Shown: in pieces, positions 38,721 to 49,099 of the stretch | How the letters are laid out: each line of letters begins with the position of its first letter | Numbering within the stretch: position 1 is the first letter of the stretch | NCBI RefSeq assembly: GCF_036370855.1 | Contig: NC_088101.1 | Span: 36,107,585-36,171,584 of the forward strand | DNA length: 64,000 bases | Direction: 5' to 3' | Source: Dromaius novaehollandiae | Taxonomy: Eukaryota > Chordata > Aves > Casuariiformes > Dromaiidae | Made by a program: the position numbers and the translations under genes | Notes under the pieces: model-generated | The model's database searches: none | Told to the model about the DNA's origin: nothing | The model's input: only the letters and a program-made list of their open reading frames with translations

Positions 38721-39999
38721 TTAGAGCTTCTTTTTGTTGAAGTGGAAAAGGCAGAGCACCGTCAGCAGAGATTAACTGTTGAATGAGTTTGGTCTTACCC
38801 TTTTAACTGAATAATGGTTAGGATTGCCTTACATACCACTGTCCTTTTTTCCCCAATTGTATTTATCTGTATGACTGTGGCAAAGAGGAGCCTTGGCTGT
38901 GAACAGACCTCCCTCTGGAAGGTACCGCACAAACACAAACGAGAAAGCCCTGTCCCAAGAGCTCATAGCCTCGCTACCAGACGAGAGGCAACACACGTGG
39001 GAAGAGAAAGGCGAGCAAACGCATTAGTTGCTGTTTACATCACCAGACTTTAGACCCCAAATGCCATGTAATTTGCTGACTAACCTTGGGAGCCGATTGC
39101 AATCTCCAACCGGCTGGTTGGGAGCAGGAGTTAATGTCGGTGCTCTGACTCGCCCTCTGGAGGCGCCTTCCCCGCCGCTGGCTACACGGGGAGCTGGTTA
39201 CGTTTTCACCATCGAGTTGGGCGCTGTGATTACTTCCCCGGGAAATACAGGAGCCAGCGTTACGGCCAACGGATACACTACTTAAAAAATAATATTATAA
39301 ACACCCTATATAAATAAGTAGGCACAAGCTGCCAAAACTTGACTTTTTTTTTGGTAGGAAACTCTCTCCTGCTGAGGGGTTTGGGGTTGGCTGGATGGTG
39401 TTTTAACCGTAGCTCCTCAGCGTCGTGTGACGGTGGGTGGTGTGTATGCGTTTACTGCAGAAAGACACTGAAAAGCCTTCTGACGCTTCCCCCTTAATTA
39501 ATACATCACAACTGTCACATGCAGCCTTGTAATTACAACTTTCTTACCAGCAGCAACATCACGCCACGGTCCCAGAGACTCACTCTGGGAAGAAATGAAC
39601 TTGGCACTTAACTTTTCTAAGCTAATAACCGAACTTTACACTTTTTTTGCCAAGGCAGTTTCAGACTTGCTGAAAGGAGTTCACTTTCGCCGAGTTGTTT
39701 TTAATTCCGTTTTTATATGGGTTTGGGTTTTTTTCCATCTCTAATGAATAATTTTGCGGTGCGTTTCAAAGAATTAATCAACATTTCAGTCATAATTTTA
39801 ACATGTTATTCAAATTACCATTAGCTTCACAGACCTGTCCTTCAGAGCTGCAAACAAATCCGCGCCCTCCTCAGCTCCCGTGAATTTTCAGCGGATGCTC
39901 TGCACGCCCCCAAACCAGACCTCTCAAACCCACATGGCCAGAAAAATCTGCTCCTGGGGGGAGGGAGGGGGAAAAAAGGGGGAAACCCACCCCCACTCC
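38721..39999. other. Shore upstream of the GAB1 CpG island
   Basis: CpG frequency begins to rise (39,090-39,270 and beyond 39,400) but the sequence is still largely AT-rich. It holds the CTCF-like site. Short plus-strand open frames at 38814-39053 and 39028-39285 have no recognised product. A TATATAAAT run at 39307 lacks supporting start-site context. Confidence 0.55.
39150..39167 (-). promoter_or_regulatory. CTCF-like site upstream of the GAB1 island
   Basis: Read on the minus strand, the sequence GGCGCCTCCAGAGGGCGA matches the CTCF core (CCASYAGRKGGCRS) at about 12 of 14 positions. It lies in a small CpG-containing patch (about 39,090-39,270), roughly 0.9 kb upstream of the promoter island. 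A boundary or loop-anchor role is inferred from motif and position only. Confidence 0.5.
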
Positions 40000-40163
40000 T
40001 TTTCCTCTCTCGCCGTCCGGCGGGGAAGGGGTCAGCGCCGACGCTGCCGCCCGCCCAACGCTCCGCGCGCCCCCAACGGCCCCCTAACGGCCCCCCAACG
40101 GCCGCGCCGCCGCAGTCCCCGCGGCCCGCCCGCTCGCCCGCCGGGGGCCGCGCCCGCCCGCGG

Positions 40164-40182
40164 ACTACAGCTCCCAGGATCC
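40164..40182 (+). promoter_or_regulatory. ZNF143/THAP11-type promoter motif
   Basis: The sequence ACTACAGCTCCCAGGATCC closely follows the known SBS2-like consensus (ACTACAAYTCCCAGVRKGC) bound by ZNF143 and THAP11 with HCFC1. Such motifs occur close to CpG-island transcription starts, so this one suggests that a start lies within a few hundred bases. Only the motif match is seen; binding is inferred. Confidence 0.6.
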
Positions 40183-40944
40183 CTGTCGGAAGCACCGTCC
40201 CCCTCCCTTCCCCCTCCCGGCCCTTGTTGTTTGAAAAGGCTCTGGCGGAGTTTCAGGAGGAGCCGCGGCTCCTCGGCTCGGGACGCGGCGGGGCCGCCTG
40301 CCGGGCGGGGGGGGAGCAGGGCGGGGAGGCGCCGTCGTGCAACGGGCCGGCGCTGTGGAGGAAAAGTGGGCTGGGGAGGGGGGCGAGACGCTTTGAATAC
40401 CAGGGCAGATCCCTCCCCCGCTCACTGGCAGCGAGCGGACCCGACCCCGCGGCGCGGTCGGGCGAGAGCCGGCCGCGGCTGCCCCTGGCCCCCAGCCCCG
40501 CGGGGGGCGGCGTCCCGCGGCCGAGGCGCTCCGTGCCCCGGAGGTGAAGGCGAAGGAGGCAGGAGCGGCGGCCGATCCCCTCCTCCGCGCGCGGAGGGGA
40601 GGAGGAAGGGGAAGGAGCAGGAGCGAGCCCGAGCCCGAGCCGCTGCGGCAGCCAGCGCCGAGATTTGCCAGGCGGGCGGGCGAGAGGAGGGGGAGCCCCC
40701 TGCGCCCTCCTCGGCCGGGAGGGTCGCGGAGGCGGCGCGAGCGAGGCGGGGCGGCGGCCGGATCCTGCCCCGGGACGCCGGAGCCGAAGTTGCGGCGGGG
40801 CGGCGGCCGCCGCTCGTCGTCTCTGCCGATGTTTGTGTGAAGGGCGGCGAGGAAGAGGAGGAGGAAGGGGGGAAGCCTCCCGCCTCAGCCCCGCTTGTTA
40901 TTCCGCTCGGCCTCCGCTCCGGCTGCTTGTTTGTGCGGGCGAGA

Positions 40945-40960
40945 CAGACACACACACACC
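40945..40960 (+). repeat. Short CA repeat in 5' UTR
   Basis: A short run of alternating CA lies within the GC-rich leader. It is too short to expect strong instability. Confidence 0.7.
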
Positions 40961-41074
40961 GCTCCCCGCCCGCCCCGGCCCTGCCCTCGCCCCGCAGCCC
41001 CGCGAGGCCGGAGCGGAGCGGGCGCGGTGCTGCCGCCGCGGCTCGGGGCTCCCTCGGCCCGGCTGCCGGAGGAG

Positions 41075-41113
41075 CAGCAGCAGCAGCAGCAGCAGCAGGA
41101 GGACGACGACGAC
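41075..41113 (+). repeat. (CAG)8 plus (GAC)4 triplet tract in GAB1 leader
   Basis: Eight perfect CAG units, one GAG, and four GAC units end 18 nt before the GAB1 ATG. The tract is in frame with GAB1, so it would read poly-Gln then poly-Asp if translation began upstream. Such tracts are usually length-polymorphic. Confidence 0.9.
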
Positions 41114-41131
41114 TGCCCCGGCGGCTTAGCC

Positions 41132-41203
41132 ATGAGCGGCGGCGAGGTGGTCTGCTCGGGCTGGCTCCGAAAGTCCCCGCCGGAGAAGAAGTTGAAACGC
41201 TAC
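41132..41203 (+). CDS. GAB1: GAB1 first coding exon (codons 1-24, partial CDS)
   Basis: The 24 codons begin [17 protein letters not shown] and end in KRY. This is the known N-terminus of GRB2-associated binder 1; GAB2 and GAB3 differ in this stretch (known family difference: GAB2 has an extra Gly and a Thr before GWLRK). GAB1 is a cytoplasmic docking protein that is phosphorylated downstream of MET, EGFR and cytokine receptors and recruits SHP2, PI3K p85, GRB2 and CRK. This exon supplies the first strand of the PH domain that binds PIP3 at the membrane; the rest of the PH domain lies in exon 2, outside the window. The ATG has a G at -3 (gccATGa). The exon ends in phase 0 at TAC followed by the donor GTGAGTG, matching the conserved boundary before AWKRRW. 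The downstream readthrough is intronic. The gene assignment is very secure; the transcription start is not. Confidence 0.96.
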
Positions 41204-41807
41204 GTGAGTGCCCGTCCCGTCCCCCCTTCCCCGTCCCCCCTTCTCGGTCCGCTCCCTTCCCCCGCTCCCCGTCCCGGCCTGCCGCCGCTCCCGCTCGCTC
41301 CCGGCCGAGGCGCGCTGACAACGCGGGGCGCGGGCGCTGCGCGGCCCCCGGCCGCCCTGCTGCGGTCGGGCTCTCCGCCGGCTCCCGCAGGACTTTCACT
41401 CGCTTTTTTTTTGTTTGTTTGTTTGCTTTTCTCTGTTTTTTTTTCTCCAAACTTTTTTTTTGAGGGGGGAAAAAATAGGACGCCGAGCGGTCAGATGTTT
41501 CTGCCTTCGTTTTTATTGCCTTTTCTGAGCGAGTTGGGAGGGGGGCGGGGTTTTTCCGTCTTCCCTTTGGATCCGGGCTGGGAGAGACATGTATTTTAAA
41601 TGTAAACACGCGCCGTGCTGCGCGTGGAGGGCGCCGGGGCCGGGACCCCGCTCCGCGCGGCCGGCGGAAAGTTGCCGCCGGCAGCGGAGCGGTCGCCGCG
41701 GAGCCGGCGATGCCCCGGGAGCCGCTGCCGCGCCGGGCCGGGGCACCCTGCGCCTCGGGACAGACCGGGAAAGCGGGGGGAAGGAGGGGAGGGAGTTTCA
41801 AGAAATC

Positions 41808-41828
41808 TTTATTTATTTATTTATTTAG
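41808..41828 (+). repeat. (TTTA)n microsatellite at the 3' edge of the island
   Basis: About five TTTA units mark the transition from the GC-rich island to AT-rich intron. Confidence 0.85.
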
Positions 41829-42986
41829 TAGCAGCCTACTGTTGCTCAGAAGTAAATATTTTAACAGGCCGTAGAGGAGCTGACATTTCGGTTGCAGGAA
41901 AATGGAGCTTGTTTGCTGAGAGGGCAGATTTCGTGACCGGGGAACAGCAAAGCTGTTGTGCTCTGGTAGCTCCCCGGTGCTGGCGGAGACGCTGTCAAGT
42001 CACGTAGGAGGGATGGGTGCTGCCAGAAGCCGTCTCCGCCGAGGCCCTTTCCCATGGGCACCGAAGTAGCTTCACGGTATTTGTGTAACCGGTGCAAAAT
42101 GTTGGGGCCTTCCACCCCACCCACCTCCTCTTTTTTTTTTTTTAATCTTTCTTTAGCAAGCATTTAAATAGAAACGGCCTTTGCAGTTACCAGTTTTACC
42201 GAAGTAGTTAAACCTCCTCAGATTCATTTGAGAATCTGAATGCAAATTTTAACGTGACCGCGTTATTTTAATTTGTCAGTGATTGACAGTCACTTCCCGA
42301 AGAATAAACTTGGAGAAACATGCTGTTGTTGTTACTGACGCATCTCTGGATGCCGAGGAATTGGCTCAATGTGACTCTCCTGCTTTTTCTTCAGAAAAGG
42401 AGGGCGGGGATAGCCCACTCCCCTGTTCCCAATGGCAAAAATCCTGTTCATGCTAAGGGTGCAGGACCGGGCTTGCAAAGCGAATGTCCTCGTGGGCCAG
42501 GGGAGGACTGTGCTTCCCTGCCACATCAGACATGGGCTGTATTTTTGGTTGATCTGCTGTGTGTACTTGTGTACACATAGGGTACATATATACTTACAGG
42601 ATACCACTTTAGTGGTGGAATGTGTAGGTACCCAGTAAAGCATTAAAGTTCTTACAGTTGAATTAATTTTCTGCTCAAGCTTTAAATCACGAAGTTATGC
42701 TGGCTGTTGATGGAAGAAATTGTAAACAGGAGCGCGGTGTCCTAAATTGATATCATAAGTCACAGTCTCTAAATACGCTAGCTTTTTTTCCATGTAACTG
42801 TCTTTTGAAGGTGTATTCACTGCTGTAGCAGGATAACATCACAACCTTCGAGAGGCAATCTCTAACTGTAGTGTTGGTTAAGGAGTTGCCGGTCCTGAAG
42901 AAGCAATTGCTTTATCTTTACTTGAAGCAGAGGGTTTTTTGAGGAGGTAGAGTATCAAAGTGATGGTATGGCAGGCTTACATTAGC

Positions 42987-43063
42987 TTCAGCATGACTCA
43001 GTTGGTGCAGCTTCTGTATGCTCTGTAGGCCATAAGGTCGTAAGTTTAAATCTTGCACGTTGC
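42987..43063 (+). pseudogene. tRNA-Lys-like relic in GAB1 intron 1
   Basis: TGACTCAGTTGG (42994-43005) matches the Pol III A-box form of tRNA-Lys, and AAGGTCGTAAGTTTAAATCT followed by TGCACGTTG matches its variable-loop, T-arm and acceptor order. The T-stem GTAAG/CTTGC still pairs around a 7-base TTTAAAT loop. The acceptor and anticodon arms do not pair well, so this is not a functional tRNA. It could be a tRNA pseudogene or the head of an old tRNA-Lys-derived SINE. Confidence 0.45.
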
Positions 43064-45955
43064 TGTGGCCTGTTAATCTGCTTGTACTCTCCTGTATGAA
43101 AGAAAGGCGCTAAGGGAGGAATTAAAGCGAGATTCCTCCTGCTTGTCCTGATTAGTTGAAGGCTAAAGGTTCACGTTAACTTCAAAGACATAAAAACGAC
43201 CTCGGCATCATGGTTCTGGGCTTTATCCAAACAAAAAGTTGACATACTCAAGACAATGAATTTGCCTTGAGTGCACAATGATTTAAACATTGGCTTATGC
43301 TTTAATTCTATGTCTGTGATGAGGCACAAAAGAGCTGTGTTTTTAAAGCTATGTTTTATATTGGTGATATTTCAGGAGGCTGCACCAGAAGAAAAGACAG
43401 GAAAGCGTTTTCAGTAGAAAACTGCTTTTCTGCAGCACATACTTTTCACATATATATATGGAAAATTGTAACTTCACGCCCTATTAGTTTTTGCATGCAA
43501 GTGTTGGGGCAAATCCAGGTTACCATCTGGGAAAGGAGATAAAAAGTTTGAAACTGCAGTTAAATATGGTTTCAGTTCTTAGGAAGGGTGAAAAGGAACA
43601 CTCTGAAGCTAGTGCGTAGACATATGTTTCACAGGAACTTTAATTTTTGTTTGAAGCAGTTGGACACAGTATTAAAGCTAGCTTACAACCATTTGGAGCC
43701 TGAAAAGAAATAACTGTCCTGGAGGTGGAAAAATCACATTTGCTTGGATATATGCCCTAGCACCATGTATTTCTTTTCCCACCTTAAAAGCAGTCCTGTT
43801 TTCATGTCTTGTTCATGCATTTTTGGTTTGGAAGTAACTTAACACTAACCACTGTCACCTGATGTTGGTTCCCTGGAGCTGGGGGGGAAACCAGTATGGG
43901 AACTGGTTTATTTGCTGGAATAGGCTGGTTGTTTTCAGCAGCAGATCTCTGAGGAGAAAACTAGTTACAAGTAACCTTTAGTGTCAGCTATTGATCAAAG
44001 ATCAGGATGTGGATTTAGGAGGGAAGAAGGGAAAGGAAATGTGGGCTAAATCCTGCACAGGTGTCTACAGCCTGTGCAATGCTTGCATGAGTAGTGTGGA
44101 AGAACTGGCTTTTGCATAGGGATGGAGGGCTGCTAAATTTTGCAGCTTCTGCTACACTCTGTGTTGTTTCCTTTTCTCACTTGTTCAGTTGCCTTCAGTT
44201 TTGCGTATGTTTTATGCCTTAACCTACTGTCACTAGCTTGCACTTTTTCTGCTCTAGTTCTCTCATTTTTAAAGATGTAAATGGAAAACTGCCCCCCCCA
44301 TCTGTCCTTTAAAAATGGATAGCAAAACCTGGCTTCATAATTCTCTGCTATATTGCAGTTCTTCTGTGCCTGTGCCAGTTCAAATAGCTTATTTTCTCTG
44401 TGGTAGCCCAGTATAGAGAACCAGATACTTAAATGCAGCTGTCTCCTTGGTGAAGCAAGGGAGAAAATGTTGAGTGAATAGGAGAGACTCTTCTGAAATC
44501 TCTCCTACAATTATTGCATTTTCATTTGCATGGTGGCTGGGGTTAAGTAAGATGAATGAATGTGCCTAAAACCAGGATTTTAGTGTTGATGCTTGGTTTA
44601 TACAGTTGATTCCCAGAAAGTCTACTGATGTAGAGAGTAGCATTTGGTGTTTTGGGTAATCTTAAATCAAGTGTGGTGTAACTGAGGCTATGCTTTGTAT
44701 TGCAGTGGCTTATGTTCTCAAGCGAGAATATAATAATTCTCAATGTTCTTACTGAAATAGTCTGTCTTGTGAAAGGTAAAACTTCATCAAAAAAAGCTAA
44801 GCAGTCTGTATTGGGGGAGCAGCCAGGACTTTTATGGATAGGTTTGTTCAAGACTTTTCTGTGTATCTGATAGGCTTCCCTGTACTTGAAGGCTCCCAAG
44901 ACAGTTTTGAAAGTAAATTAGAAACCTTAATTCTTGTGTTATTCTCTTACAAAAATTCCTTCTGGTTTTGGACTACTCTAATTGATCGCCTATATAGTTA
45001 TTTATAAATGAAGAGTTTAAAAATGAGAAACGGACTTGATCTCCCCAGGACATTAGGTGCACTGATATAATTCGGACAAAACTGCATAGCTTTCAACTGC
45101 TTATCTTAATGTTCTGTTGTTTAGACTACTGAGATGAGTTGACTCAAATGCAGCAGATTATTAAACTAATTACTGAGTTTTGAACTACGGTCTAAGATGG
45201 TACAGGTGCAAAAGTAGTAGAAATGAAGTATTTTACTGTGGATTTGTTTGGCAGCTACTCTTAGCACTAATCACATAACTGCCTATTCTGTCTTGAGTAA
45301 TACTTAAATGTGCTAAGAGATGTAATGGCGTTAAGAAATATTTTATTCAGCAGAATAGCTGCAAACCAGTAAAAGCTGAAGTGCCTGACAAAAATCTCCT
45401 TTTTGGAAAGCATCTGTTCGTTAAAACCTTTTGTGATCTTCCATCAGCATGGCAAGCAAATTAAAAAAGCCAGCTGATTTACACAAAAAACCCCCAAGGT
45501 TGGCTTGTTTGACATCATTCAGTGCTATCCCTGTGGAGCAGAGTGGTCAAGTTAATTCAAGGTAGGTGAGCATAATCTAATAACGTTATGAGACATCTTA
45601 ATATTCTGAACTTGGTTGTGCCTCTGCTCCTCCAGGAGCTGAGGTCCTTGCAGGAATCGAACCATACTCATACAGAAGCCTTATGTTGTAGAAGAAGGTC
45701 TGTCCCTTCCCCTTCTTCAGTGCACTGTGCAGGAACCCATGTCTTGACTTTGGATATTTTTGAAGAGCATTAGTTGGGGAACCCTAAACTATGAATTTGA
45801 CAGCACAACGTAACAAGTAAACATAACATTTTTCTGATACTCCCTTTAAATATACAAGGAAGCTGTGGGGTCCTGTGTGCCAGCTGAAGATACTAAACTA
45901 TGTGAGGTATGACTTTGGGGGTATGTCCATGTTGCAAGCTTGCTCTTTAGGCATT

Positions 45956-46078
45956 ATGTCTCGCCTTAGCAGCACAATCAACCTGCAGAAGTTCGTGGCT
46001 AGCACTGACTTTGTGCTGCCAGAGCTACAGCACTGGCAGTCGCTGAGCTGCGGTGCGTGCTGTGAGTTCTCTGTCTGA
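45956..46078 (+). other. Exon-like 40-codon open frame with internal dyads
   Basis: From an ATG (45956) to a TGA (46076) the codons are unusually GC-rich at third positions for this intron (CTG CAG AAG TTC GTG). The predicted peptide starts MSRLSSTINLQKFVASTDF. A donor-like GTGCGT follows GCG near 46052. The same stretch contains hairpins: CTGCCAG (46017-46023) with CTGGCAG (46033-46039), and AGCAC with GTGCT (46001-46017). It is either a small unannotated exon, an old repeat fragment or chance. Confidence 0.25.
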
Positions 46079-48810
46079 ATGACTTCGAGGGGAAAGACTG
46101 CAGAACCAATATACAGAACTAATATGTCTAATAGGCACATATTAAGTAAGAGGAGACTCTTCTGCTAGTTATTCTGCTTTTTATGTAACATACCATACTG
46201 ACATACACTGTTTAATGTAAAAGTTTCTGAGCTTGGGTGATCAGTCTCCTAGTACTCAAACTGTTTAAATGCTTTTCCTCTGATAACTAAGTTAGAGACT
46301 CAAGTAGCAGAAATGGTCCTGTTTCTTTTCAAGTGAAGGTGAACTGCTGGACATACGAAATAACCCAGATATTCATAAATGCATTTCTTGATGTGAGCAG
46401 TTTTTGCTAACTGCTGTTAGAGGGTAACTCTTATTCTGAGACCAGAATAGCTGGGAGCTGAGTCAGTTTCTGACTTTTTAATGACATTGCAGGTCATTCT
46501 CAGTTGAGCGTGTACCAGGTTATGGATATCCTTTCAGTATGCTTCTGCCTTTTGGTAAATGTGTTAGTAAGATTTGGTGCAGCTGATTACAATTCAATGA
46601 AGAACTTAACAGGGAGCAGGGGGGAGGAAGTGGAAAAGCAAACTGGTGTCTCCAGCTTTTTGTGATGCTGCTCCTCCACATATGCACAAAGTCTTGCACT
46701 GTTGAACATCCAGGGTAAGCAACATATATATTAAACTATCAGAAGAGATCATGAAATATCATGGATTTAACTTCCAATTGTATGCAGATGATCTCATTTT
46801 GCATGCCTTTTAGTCAGTTGTAAGCCTAAATGTGAGGAAGGCCGCTGTGTGAAATAAACGCGAAATGGATATATTGAGAAAAGGAATGCTTTTACTGGAC
46901 AATTTAGCTTAAAAAAAAAAGAATTATAGGCCTTAACTGTCAAAATGAGCACAATTTTGGAGGGCTTGGAGTGCTTTGCTGCTCCCAACACCTGTATAGC
47001 AGTGCTATTATTTTTGGTTGACACTGTTTCAGATGGGATATAATCTTTCTCTTTTTAGTCTGCTTTTTTTGTACTGAACATTCATCTATTTATAGAGATG
47101 AAAGTGACAGACGGAAAATGGTTTCCAGTATCCTTTTCTTTTTCTCCTTCAATTTTTAAAATGTTGGAATTGTTGCTTGGACGCTTCTGTTCCTTTTTTT
47201 AGTTTTTCTACTTTGCTAGTGTGTTTAAAGTCTTTTTTTGGCATGACTTTTGGGTCAGATGATTAGAATCAAATGTTGTCTTTCTCTAGCATAGACCTTA
47301 GAACACATTTATTTCTCATTCCTTTTGGATCATGGCTTTGGCAAAAGCCTTGGTAAAAGTGAGAGGAGCATCAGTAATTCAAAATGTAGTAATCTTAAAA
47401 AGATGAAAGTAATTTCACATATGTTGGCTTTGGTTTGGGGATCTCTTACACTCTTTAAGTTTTGCTGTCACCTCTTTCTAGTCTAAAAATAGATTTCAAC
47501 AGTGTATATTAGATGAAATTGTTTCTTAAATCAAGGAGAGTGCAAATGATGAGATGCAAATTTTGTTTCAACTTAAAAGCAAATAAACATAAAACAAAGA
47601 TACATCTCCTTATTTTTTCATTCCCTGACTACTACTTTAGTGTTGCAGTGACAGACTTGGAAATTTTTTTTAAATGACCTTAAAATTTTCTTTGCTCCAA
47701 TGACTAATAAGTATTCTGTTGCAATTTAATTGCAGTATTTCATTACAAGGGACAGACCTTATGTCATGCAAATTACTTGAGCAAGGCAGGCAGAAAGATC
47801 AGACAGAAAGGGATAATCTTGTCAAGGCAAGTATGTGTTGTGTACAGGTGAATATTGTTAGTCCAAAGTAATTTGCTGTTGTGTGTGTGTGCACATTTTT
47901 TTAATGGACACTAATGTGAATTCAGCTCCTTATATGTACAGAGAAATTTTTCTAAGACAGCATTTTTTTTTTCCTTAGGGTGGGAGGAGAGATTCTGGCA
48001 TCTCTAGATCAAGTACAGAGTGTTGCTTCTTACTCTTAATTCCTGCTTTCTCAATTCTTGGTTAGGCTATTGCAGTTCTTTCTTTTTCATGAATTCTCTG
48101 GCTTATTTACTTTAGTAAAAGTGTTTATAGTTGTACAAATAGTGTTAGCTTTGTCAATATTGTTCAGTGCAATATGCTAGTTGTATTTTTGTGCTTTCTT
48201 TTTTAAACTGGCTTCCAATGAAAGATTATGTAGTCTGGTTTTGCCTGTGGGTTTGGTGTTGCTGCGAGTTTTTGACAAAAGCTTTATTTCTCATGATTAA
48301 CTTTTGAGGCTTTTTGGAACATGCCGCATTACTTTTAGTTGTAAAATATTCTTACACTATGTGGTGTCTGACTGTCTGCTTAGTAGTATCCAGCAGGGAA
48401 ATGTTTGCAGAGTAACTTCCAGCAAGATGAAAGAGACTGAATCAACTGTTAAATTCTCTAATCATCATGTATTTTTTTTTTCTTTTTAACTGAGGCCTCA
48501 TAGATGAAGGAATATATTTAGTGGTCTATATACTATAACTATACTATGATTTTGGGATTAAAATCCCAGAGGATTTGATTTCCCTGAGGACAATCCCTGT
48601 GACATGTCTTTTTGTCTTTTTTTCAGGTAAATGGCCATTATTTTGGATAATGACAACATGATAGTCAGCTGTCTTGTTGCTGGTGGGATAACAACATATA
48701 ATGGAAAAGTCAGGTGGTTATGTCTGTATGGCGTGTGTATTATTCTGCATAATATCTGTACATAACAATACAATTCTGTGTTTAAAAAAAAAATACCTCT
48801 TGAGAAAGAG

Positions 48811-48892
48811 GTGGTGCTTCTGGTAGGAGAGCATACAGCGTTAGCGCGCCAGTCTGTTGCTCCTTGACAGCTGAGTTCTGGCTCCGCACCAA
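48811..48892 (+). pseudogene. tRNA-like relic in GAB1 intron 1
   Basis: The ends GTGGTGC and GCACCAA pair at six of seven positions. Inside, TTAGCGCGCCAGTCT resembles the D-arm/anticodon-stem part of elongator tRNA-Met, and CTGAGTTCTGGCTCCGCAC resembles its T-arm, at the expected 34-base spacing. It is locally CpG-rich for an AT-rich intron. The T-stem is broken, so function is unlikely. Confidence 0.35.
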
Positions 48893-49099
48893 CAACCGAA
48901 TTAAATTAAAAGATTTTGCTAGTTCTTATTTTGAAGAGAAATTTGTTGGCAGAATGTTTTAAAAAGTGATGCTTGATTAACAGCTGTGCTTATTCTTCCC
49001 TTGGAATTTCTGGGAAGCTGCAAGCTTTGGTCGCATCTGCTTTTAAAAAGGAGGTAACTTTTGTGTCTTCTGCCGTAGCCCAGCAAATTCAGGTTAGCT

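Larger units (their letters stand above)
40400..41131 (+). other. GAB1: GAB1 5' UTR (upstream limit inferred)
   Basis: This is very GC-rich leader sequence immediately upstream of the GAB1 AUG. The only ATG I find between about 40,400 and the start codon is at 40829. It opens a four-codon uORF (ATG TTT GTG TGA, 40829-40840) in the same frame as GAB1. After that stop the frame remains open into GAB1 without another ATG. A run of eight CAG units (41075-41098) and four GAC units (41102-41113) lies just before the start. High GC, a uORF and triplet repeats suggest structured, regulated translation. The 5' boundary given is a guess; no start-site data are available. Confidence 0.6.
40000..41790 (+). 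promoter_or_regulatory. GAB1: CpG island promoter of GAB1
   Basis: GC content and CpG density rise abruptly near 40,000 and fall near 41,790, in otherwise AT-rich, CpG-depleted DNA. The island surrounds the first coding exon of GAB1. It carries GC boxes of the SP1/KLF type, for example GGGCGGGG at 40303-40310, a second near 40320 and one at 41543-41550. There is no TATA box at a usable distance from the start codon, so a dispersed housekeeping-type start is expected, probably between about 40,200 and 40,850 (inference). The long open frames on both strands here are a by-product of high GC and are not genes. Confidence 0.92.

Noticed and set aside
39305..39316. TATATAAAT as a GAB1 TATA box
   Set aside because: It is more than 1.8 kb from the start codon, in AT-rich DNA outside the island, with no initiator or GC boxes in register.
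1..39900. 3' exons or UTR of the upstream neighbour (USP38 in other vertebrates)
   Set aside because: Synteny makes it the expected neighbour, but I could not recognise any USP38 coding sequence, so it is not annotated.
39880..41463. 527-codon plus-strand open frame
   Set aside because: It lies in the GC-rich island, is Arg/Pro/Gly/Ala-rich, overlaps GAB1 exon 1 in another frame, and crosses the GAB1 donor. Stop codons are rare in such DNA.
40895..41599. 234-codon frame containing the GAB1 N-terminus
   Set aside because: As a whole it is not a gene: its first codon is TTG and it runs past the splice donor into intron. Only the upstream extension is kept as a speculative finding.
40422..41801. 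459-codon minus-strand open frame
   Set aside because: Same reason: a GC-rich shadow of the promoter and exon 1 with low-complexity composition and no recognised domain.
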